Origin: Cognatundibacterium rivi
Lineage (GTDB): Bacteria; Pseudomonadota; Gammaproteobacteria; Burkholderiales; Burkholderiaceae_D
Assembly: GCF_018139565.1 (NCBI RefSeq)
Contig: NZ_JAGSPK010000006.1
Span: 62,001-126,000 of the forward strand
DNA: 64,000 bases
Reading direction: 5' to 3'
Shown here: in pieces, positions 58,114 through 64,000 of the stretch
Numbering within the stretch: the stretch's first letter is position 1
Layout of the letters: each line of letters opens with the position of its first letter
Notes under the pieces: model-generated
The model's input: only the letters and a program-made list of their open reading frames with translations
Databases searched by the model: none
Told to the model about the DNA's origin: nothing
Position numbers and translations under genes: made by a program

Positions 58114-58905
58114 TCAGTGTGCAACGCCAAGATAGGCATTGATCACTTCCTGATTTGCCAGCACTTCTGCCGGTGTGCCATCGCCGATTTTCTTGCCGTA
58201 ATCGAGCACCACCACGCGGTCAGAAATATCCATCACGACACCCATGTCATGTTCAATCAAAACGATGGTGGTGCCGAGCTGATCATTCACATCGAGAATG
58301 AAGCGGCTCATGTCCTGCTTTTCCTCGACGTTCATGCCTGCCATCGGTTCATCCAGTAATAAAATTTCAGGTTCAGCGGCGAGCGCACGGCCGAGTTCAA
58401 CCCGTTTTTGCAAACCGTAAGACAAGCGTCCTACCGGTGTTTTGCGGATGTGCTGAATTTCCAGAAAATCGATGATTTCTTCGACTTTTTCTCGGTGAGC
58501 AATTTCCTCTTTGCGAGCTGAACCCAGATACAGTGCCTGCATAAGAAAATTACATTGCATTTTCAGATTACGCCCCGTCATAATGTTATTGAGCACGCTC
58601 ATACCTTTAAACAAAGCGATGTTCTGAAACGTACGGGCGATGCCGCTTTTCGCAGCCGCATAGGTATTCATGTCTTTGCGCTGGCGCCCGCGATAGGTGA
58701 TCTGCCCTTCCTGTGGCCGGTAGACGCCGTTGATCACATTCAACATCGAGCTTTTACCGGCACCATTCGGGCCGATAATCGCGCGGATTTCATGCTCTCT
58801 GACATTGAACGAAATATTTGTCAGCGCTTTGACGCCACCGAACGACAAGGAAATGCCTTGCAAATCAAGAATGACTTCACCGGTTTTTCTTTTATTGGTC
58901 ATCAC
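58114..58905 (-). CDS. ABC importer ATP-binding protein (LivG-like)
   Basis: 263 residues. Walker A GPNGAGKSSML, signature LSYGLQKRVELGRAL (degenerate LSYGxQ), Walker B EILLLDEPMAGMN and H-loop VLIEHDMGVVMDIS. The LSYG-type signature is normal for LivG. It is six bases after the AMP-ligase gene, so translation is tightly coupled. Confidence 0.92.
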   Translation of the reverse strand: MMTNKRKTGEVILDLQGISLSFGGVKALTNISFNVREHEIRAIIGPNGAGKSSMLNVINGVYRPQEGQITYRGRQRKDMNTYAAAKSGIARTFQNIALFKGMSVLNNIMTGRNLKMQCNFLMQALYLGSARKEEIAHREKVEEIIDFLEIQHIRKTPVGRLSYGLQKRVELGRALAAEPEILLLDEPMAGMNVEEKQDMSRFILDVNDQLGTTIVLIEHDMGVVMDISDRVVVLDYGKKIGDGTPAEVLANQEVINAYLGVAH

Positions 58906-58911
58906 TGTTCC

Positions 58912-60858
58912 TTATGCCACATGCTGCTGGGCTGCAAATGTCTTGACATCACTGATGTGCAGATCTGCACTGACAGTACCCTGGCGGCCATCTTCAAATT
59001 TGACTTGCGTTTCTATGTATTGCGAGCGTTTGGCTGAGTACAAAGCTTCTATCAGTACCGCATATTTTTCTGCGATAAATTTGCGCCGGACTTTGCGTGT
59101 GCGGGTCAGCTCGTCGTCGTCCGGATCAAGCTCTTTGTGCAGGATCAGGAAGCGATGTATCTGTGTGCCTGCCATCAACGTTTCATTCGCCAGATCGGCA
59201 TTCACCTTTTCTATGCACGACATAATCAGCTGATACGTCTCTGCTTTTGCGGCCAGATCGGTGTAACCGGCATAGGCGATGCCGCGTCGCTCAGACCAGT
59301 TTCCGACGGCTTCCATATCAATGTTGATGAAGGCGCAGACATGGTCTCTGTCATGACCAAAGGCGACGACTTCTTTGATGAAAGGGAAGAACTTGAGTTT
59401 ATTTTCTATGTAGTTCGGTGCAAAGATATCGCCATTGGTGAGCTTGCCGACGTCTGCTGCGCGGTCGATGATTTTCAGATGCCCTTCGGTGTCAAAGATG
59501 CCTGCATCGCCCGTATGAAAGTAGCCTTGGTCATCAATCACTTCGGCGGTGGCATCCGGCCGTTTGTAGTAACCGGTCAGCATCGCGCTTGATTTCACCA
59601 GCACTTCACCATTCTCTGCCAGTGTCACTTCCACGCCAGGCGCTGCCTGACCGACGCTGTCAAATTTGATGTTGCCATCCGGTTGCAGACAAACATAGGC
59701 ACAGGTTTCGGTCGAGCCATACAACTGCTTCAGATTGATGCCGATAGAGCGATAGAAGCGGAACAGATCCGGGCCTATCGCGGCACCCGCGGTATAAGCG
59801 ACCCTGACCCGAGATAAGCCGAGTACATTTTTCAGCGGCCCGTAAATCAGGAATTCGCCAATCCGGTAATTGAGTCTGGCGAGGGTTGGAACCGGCTTGC
59901 CATCAAGAATGTCAGCACCATACTGCCGTGCGATTTCCATGTAATACTGAAACAGATGCTGTTTGACAGCGCCTGCATCTTCCATGCGTATCATGACGGT
60001 GGTCAGCATGTTTTCGAAGACACGTGGCGGTGCGAAATAATAGGTAGGGCCAACTTCACGCAAATCGGTCAGCACGGTTTCGCTGGATTCCGGGCAGTTC
60101 ACAGTAAAGCCGGTGACCAGCGCTTGCGCAAACGAGAATAAGTGATCGCCTACCCAAGCCATCGGCAGATAAGAGAGAATATCTTCGTTGGCGCTCAGTT
60201 GATCAAAGCCTGCGCCGCCGATAGCGGCCGCCATGAAAGAGCGATGACTCTGGCATACGCCCTTTGGTTTACCGGTCGTGCCTGAGGTGTACAGCATGAC
60301 CGCGGTATCTTCTGGTTGCCCGAGTTCGATCTGCTGCATAAAAAACTCAGGATGGGTACGGTCATACATGCGCCCGGTTTCCTGCAAACTGGCGTAAGAG
60401 ACCAGCTCTGGCTGATGATAATGCCGCATGCCGCGTTCATCCTCAAAACAGATGTGCTGTATGCCGGCATAGTGCTGTTTGATGTCGAGTAATTTATCGA
60501 CCTGTTCCTGATCTTCAACAATCGCAAAAACAATCTCGGCATTCTCAAGTACATACGCCATATCGGCTGCCGGCGCGTCCTGATACAAGGGTACCGGAAT
60601 ACCACCGAGGCACTGCGCTGCCATCATTGCCCAGTAAAGGCGCGGCCGGTTGTCACCGATAATCGCGAGATTCATGCCGCGCTGAAACCCTTGCGCTGCG
60701 AGACCGCAGGCGAGTGCGCGCACTTCCTCGTTGACCTGTTGCCAGTTCCAGGTTTGCCAGATACCCAGATCTTTTTCACGGAACGCCGGGTGCTGCGGGC
60801 GCGTTTTTCCGTGTTCCAGCAGTAATCTCGGGAACGTTGTGTTCTCTGTTTTTGTCAT
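58912..60858 (-). CDS. Long-chain-type acyl-CoA synthetase (AMP-forming)
   Basis: 648 residues. ATP-binding motif MLYTSGTTGKPKGVCQSH; QLYGSTETCAYV; YFHTGDAGIFDTEGHLKIIDR; and the C-terminal catalytic-type Lys region TRKVRRKFIAEKY. Activates a carboxylic acid to acyl-CoA with ATP in the cytosol or at the membrane. First gene of the operon, before the ABC importer. A group-translocation-like uptake of fatty or aromatic acids is plausible. It is divergent from a Crp/Fnr regulator gene. Confidence 0.9.
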   Translation of the reverse strand: MTKTENTTFPRLLLEHGKTRPQHPAFREKDLGIWQTWNWQQVNEEVRALACGLAAQGFQRGMNLAIIGDNRPRLYWAMMAAQCLGGIPVPLYQDAPAADMAYVLENAEIVFAIVEDQEQVDKLLDIKQHYAGIQHICFEDERGMRHYHQPELVSYASLQETGRMYDRTHPEFFMQQIELGQPEDTAVMLYTSGTTGKPKGVCQSHRSFMAAAIGGAGFDQLSANEDILSYLPMAWVGDHLFSFAQALVTGFTVNCPESSETVLTDLREVGPTYYFAPPRVFENMLTTVMIRMEDAGAVKQHLFQYYMEIARQYGADILDGKPVPTLARLNYRIGEFLIYGPLKNVLGLSRVRVAYTAGAAIGPDLFRFYRSIGINLKQLYGSTETCAYVCLQPDGNIKFDSVGQAAPGVEVTLAENGEVLVKSSAMLTGYYKRPDATAEVIDDQGYFHTGDAGIFDTEGHLKIIDRAADVGKLTNGDIFAPNYIENKLKFFPFIKEVVAFGHDRDHVCAFINIDMEAVGNWSERRGIAYAGYTDLAAKAETYQLIMSCIEKVNADLANETLMAGTQIHRFLILHKELDPDDDELTRTRKVRRKFIAEKYAVLIEALYSAKRSQYIETQVKFEDGRQGTVSADLHISDVKTFAAQQHVA

Positions 60859-61277
60859 GTCTCCACCACCAGCCTTATTTGTATTGGCCTGTCTGGTCAG
60901 CTGTACGATACTTTGATCGTTTAAGCAGCCAGTATGATTGTGTCTTTTTTATGAGTTTCTTTACTGCGTCTTACATCAGACTTACTGCAGGTGTCATCTG
61001 CTGCTATTGAAACTGTCTGGCATTGTTGATACCGGTCTGTGTATAGCAATCAACGATGTTTAAGTGGCTCGATTGCGTGTCAGCTCGCTTACAATGTCTC
61101 CAACAGGATTCAGGCAATTGATTCCGGCGTATCAGTGTATTGATGCCGGATGCTTGTTTGTCAGTCCTGAATCATTATTTTTGTTGATCAGATACTAGTT
61201 GCTTGTACCCGCTGCGGCTGTCGTTTAACTGACAATCTGACGGAATGAAGCAACTTTCGGTGGTGCGTTGCACAAAT
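60859..61277. other. Divergent regulatory region
   Basis: About 420 bases between the ligase operon and the Crp/Fnr gene with no gene seen. It holds TTGATC-type words (near 60914 and 61182) and a TTGTTGAT/AATCAACG pair near 61023-61055 that could be Crp/Fnr-like half-sites, but no perfect TTGAT-N4-ATCAA site was found. Confidence 0.4.
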
Positions 61278-61976
61278 ATGGCGAATATAAAAAGTGAACT
61301 GAAACAAGGCTTGGCAAAGACAATGTGGGCGCACATGCTGGCGCCGGATCACGTGCAAAAAGCCGAGGATGAGATCGTCGAGCGTTTTATCCCGGCCGGT
61401 GGTTATGTTTGCCGCAAAGGCGATCCTGTCGATCATTGGATGGGGGTGCTCGATGGCTTTCTGAAAATGAGCAGTATTTCACCGGAAGGAAAAACGGTGA
61501 CTTTTAGCTGTATGCTGGCTGGCGGCTGGTTTGGCGAAGGTTCCTTGTTAAAAACAGAGCCGCGCCGTTACGACGTAGTTGCACTGCGTGATACCCGAGT
61601 CGCATATATGCCGCGCAGCACCTTCACTTTTTTGCTGGATAACAGCATTCCATTCAATCGCTTTCTTTTACATCAGTTGAACGAACGGCTGGGATTGTTT
61701 ATTTCTCTGGTTGAATATGATCGTATGCTTGATCCGGACACCCGTGTCGCGCGTTGCCTCGCAGCGATGTTTAATCCCTATCTGAATCCCGGCAGCAGTA
61801 TGCAATTGCAGATATCGCAGGAGGAGATTGGCTATATTTCCAGCGTGTCGCGGCAAAGAGCGAATCAGGCCTTGCAACTGCTCGAAAAGAAGCAGTTGCT
61901 GTCCGTTGATTATGGTGGCATCACGATTTTAAATCTGGAAGGTCTGCGGCGTTATCCTGAACCGGTGGCCGCATGA
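61278..61976 (+). CDS. Crp/Fnr family transcriptional regulator
   Basis: 232 residues from the ATG at 61278 (ATG at 61245 also possible). Cyclic-nucleotide-type beta-barrel: FIPAGGYVCRKGDPVDHWMGVLDG, FSCMLAGGWFGEGSLLK; C-terminal helix-turn-helix ISQEEIGYISSVSRQRANQALQLLEKKQLL. No Fnr-type Cys cluster, so not an iron-sulfur sensor. It may control the divergent ligase/ABC operon. Overlaps the DUF2520 gene (ATGA). Confidence 0.9.
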   Translation: MANIKSELKQGLAKTMWAHMLAPDHVQKAEDEIVERFIPAGGYVCRKGDPVDHWMGVLDGFLKMSSISPEGKTVTFSCMLAGGWFGEGSLLKTEPRRYDVVALRDTRVAYMPRSTFTFLLDNSIPFNRFLLHQLNERLGLFISLVEYDRMLDPDTRVARCLAAMFNPYLNPGSSMQLQISQEEIGYISSVSRQRANQALQLLEKKQLLSVDYGGITILNLEGLRRYPEPVAA

Positions 61977-62806
61977 AGACGTTGGCGATAGTTGGTGCGG
62001 GTAAAGTTGGGCAGGTATTTGGCCGCTGTTTTCAGCAGCAAGCCGTATTTTCAGTTACGCAGATATTGAACCGGACATCTGCCAGCGCCCAGGCTGCCCG
62101 GGCGTTTATCGGTGCTGGTGCGGCACTTGCCAACTGGCAGGAGTTAGTTGCAGCGGATGTCTGGATGCTGGCGGTCGGTGATGATCATATTTCCGAAGTT
62201 TGCAACGCCTTAAGCGAACGAGGACTGATCAATGAACATACCACCGTGTTTCATTGCAGCGGCTCGAAGGCATCCACTGAACTTGCTGCAGCTGCCTCAT
62301 CTGGTGCTGCGGTGGCCAGCGTACATCCGGTGCGCAGCTTCGCAGATCCGCAAGCAGTAGCGGATCATTTTGCCGGAACCATATGCAGCCTTGAAGGTGA
62401 TCGCCGGGCGCTTGCTGTGTTGCTGCCAGCGATGCAGGCTATCGGTGCACAGACGGTAGAGATCAGCGCTGAATCAAAATTGTTGTATCACGCGGGTTCG
62501 GTGTTTGCCAGCAATTATCTGGTGAGTCTGATGGACGTTGCATTGCGCACTTATGAGTCGGCAGGAATTCCACCTGAGCTGGCGCGGGCAATGGCGGCGC
62601 CACTTGCCAGGCAGTCACTGGAGAACGTATTTAAGCTGGGAGCACCTGCAGCACTGACCGGGCCGATTGCGCGTGGTGACATGGCTACGGTCAGTAAGCA
62701 GCAGGAGGTCGTGGCGCAATGGGATCATGCTGCGGGTGATTTATATCAGGCGTTCGTTGCACCCACCGTTGAATTAGCCACCCGCAAACATCATTCAGAG
62801 AAATAG
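61973..62806 (+). CDS. Rossmann-like and DUF2520 domain protein
   Basis: 277 residues. N-terminal NAD(P)-binding motif TLAIVGAGKVGQVFGRCF, then the DUF2520 helical domain (LLYHAGSVFASNYLVSLMDV, GPIARGD). The family resembles F420-dependent or hydroxy-acid dehydrogenase-like enzymes; substrate unknown. Co-translated with the Crp/Fnr gene by ATGA overlap. Its end overlaps the convergent GGDEF gene by 16 bases. Confidence 0.88.
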   Translation: MKTLAIVGAGKVGQVFGRCFQQQAVFSVTQILNRTSASAQAARAFIGAGAALANWQELVAADVWMLAVGDDHISEVCNALSERGLINEHTTVFHCSGSKASTELAAAASSGAAVASVHPVRSFADPQAVADHFAGTICSLEGDRRALAVLLPAMQAIGAQTVEISAESKLLYHAGSVFASNYLVSLMDVALRTYESAGIPPELARAMAAPLARQSLENVFKLGAPAALTGPIARGDMATVSKQQEVVAQWDHAAGDLYQAFVAPTVELATRKHHSEK

Positions 62807-64000
62807 ACACTGTTACGTCCATTCGCTTTTGCCTGATACAAAGCCTGATCCGCACGCTCGAACACACTATCCTCGGTTTCGTTGCTCCGGCATTCTGCAA
62901 CGCCCATACTGACAGTGACGCCGAGTCGTGTGCGGGTGAGGTCGGTGGTGCGCGAAAAATCATTGTTCTCAATGGTACTGCGCAGGTTTTCTGCAATTGA
63001 GGTTGCTTTTTCGAGTGTGCAGTTTTTCAGCAGAATAAGAAATTCTTCGCCGCCCCAGCGACAGAGAACATCACTCTCGCGTAAGGAACGTTTCGCGATC
63101 GCAGCGATTTCTTTGAGCACGTGATCACCGACCAGATGCCCGTGCTTATCATTCACCTTTTTGAAAAAATCAATATCCAGCAAAATCGCGCACATAGGTT
63201 GGCGTGTGCGCTCGGCGTCGAGCAGGCTTTGCTGAAAGACGAAATCAAATGCATGACGGTTCAGCAGATTCGTCAGAGAATCCGTTGATGCCGATTTTTC
63301 CAGGCGCTTCTGATAGCGGCGTACTGTGAGCAAAACCATGACCATGATCAGAATGGTGACGGCAGCGCTGATACTGAGATTCAGCAGGAACACATTTTGA
63401 ATCGGTCTGATGCCAGAGTTCGCCTCTTGTTCCACCAGTAAATGCCAGCCGAGTTCCGGAATATAACGGGAGTTGACCAGCACGGTTCCGTTATCGCCCT
63501 GATATTCCAGATGCATGGATTCACTTTGGCGATTCGCCAGAATTTTCTCTGAGATACTTTGGATGCCGCTGATCGTCTGGATGTTGTCACCGCGCTTACT
63601 GAAATTACTTCCGGTCAGAGTGACTTTACCTTTCTGATCGGCGAAGTAAATCTGGCGATCAAAACGCTTTTGATAGCTGTCAATCAGATGTTTCAGGGTA
63701 TTCAGCGTCAGCCCTATGCCGGTGGCGCCGATGAATTGACCCTGATAGTCGAGAATCCGGTAATTGACGAAGATCGTGACCGCGTCGTGATTGGCGAGAT
63801 CCAGATCGACATTGGTTTCGTAGGCGGATTTGAGATTTTTTACACGAAAAAACCAGGTGTCACGCGGTTCGCCATCTTTGATTTGCTTTAACAAGCCGTC
63901 GGCGTGGTAGTAATTGCGGGATTTATCTGAAATCAGAAAACTGGATATCGCTTTATTCTTGAGTTTGATTTCTTTCAGATATTTCGTGATCTTTTCCTGC
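62791..64000 (-). CDS. Cache-GGDEF diguanylate cyclase (partial, runs off right edge)
   Basis: The frame is open to the window end; the true start lies outside. Visible part is 403 codons: a periplasmic Cache-type sensor with YFADQKGKVTLTG, a membrane segment near 62.65-63.35 kb (LNLSISAAVTILIMVMVLL), and a GGDEF domain with CRWGGEEFLILL and the R-x-x-D (RESD) inhibitory site five residues earlier. It makes c-di-GMP from two GTP. N-terminus is missing, so another TM helix is expected outside. Confidence 0.92.
   Translation of the reverse strand, partial: QEKITKYLKEIKLKNKAISSFLISDKSRNYYHADGLLKQIKDGEPRDTWFFRVKNLKSAYETNVDLDLANHDAVTIFVNYRILDYQGQFIGATGIGLTLNTLKHLIDSYQKRFDRQIYFADQKGKVTLTGSNFSKRGDNIQTISGIQSISEKILANRQSESMHLEYQGDNGTVLVNSRYIPELGWHLLVEQEANSGIRPIQNVFLLNLSISAAVTILIMVMVLLTVRRYQKRLEKSASTDSLTNLLNRHAFDFVFQQSLLDAERTRQPMCAILLDIDFFKKVNDKHGHLVGDHVLKEIAAIAKRSLRESDVLCRWGGEEFLILLKNCTLEKATSIAENLRSTIENNDFSRTTDLTRTRLGVTVSMGVAECRSNETEDSVFERADQALYQAKANGRNSVYFSE

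Overview
The window looks like chromosomal DNA of a betaproteobacterium, most likely order Burkholderiales, family Oxalobacteraceae (Herminiimonas/Janthinobacterium-like). This is an inference from gene content and style: moderate GC, an E. coli-type GshA, a CzcCBA-like efflux set with DUF3240, many c-di-GMP proteins and a JDVT-CTERM sorting system. I saw no rRNA, tRNA, CRISPR array or intact insertion sequence. About 50 genes are supported, most in short operons with 1- or 4-base stop/start overlaps.

Layout. 1-1.05 kb: the edge of an accessory two-gene unit read leftwards, a DUF5343 gene with a one-base frameshift in an A10 run, overlapping a Swt1-type HEPN gene that leaves the window; such pairs suggest a defence or toxin module. 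1.05-10.2 kb: gene-sparse stretches and housekeeping or unknown genes (VirK/YbjX, glyoxalase-like proteins, M14 peptidase plus alpha/beta hydrolase, AIM24-like protein, gshA, DEDD-exonuclease-like protein). 10.3-16.6 kb: a very large hybrid histidine kinase and an HD-GYP response regulator. 16.9-20.1 kb: DUF1700 and GIN-domain proteins, then an orphan sugar-type binding protein. 20.2-28.3 kb: a heavy-metal RND efflux operon divergent from its likely two-component system, with a CTTAA-N6-CTTAA box between them. 28.4-37.0 kb: flavoprotein, PilZ, YbaK, DUF1289, MBL hydrolase, enoyl-CoA hydratase/TetR, nitronate monooxygenase, a periplasmic alpha carbonic anhydrase and an EAL protein.

37.2-48.6 kb is the most unusual region. 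A leftward operon (mrtJ, a cytochrome c/choice-of-anchor/JDVT-CTERM/TlpA fusion, a DUF4266 lipoprotein, DUF3570, apbE, dsbD, trxB) is divergent from a rightward operon (ECF sigma factor, zinc-finger anti-sigma factor, S8 subtilase, small porin-like protein). The 100-base divergent region has two matching promoter-like sequences, TTTGAAC-N16-GGTATWGAC, one facing each way, suggesting that the ECF factor drives both operons. The genes suggest an envelope electron- and thiol-transfer system: cytosolic thioredoxin reductase feeds DsbD, DsbD feeds the TlpA domain, ApbE may flavinylate DUF3570, and an intramembrane protease processes the sorting signal.

48.7-52.2 kb holds a secreted Cache protein and a two-subunit molybdenum hydroxylase (IorAB-like). 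52.4-60.9 kb is a branched-chain-type ABC importer operon between two acyl-CoA ligase genes, probably for import and CoA activation of an organic acid. A Crp/Fnr regulator lies across the divergent region, followed by a DUF2520 protein and a GGDEF protein cut by the right edge.
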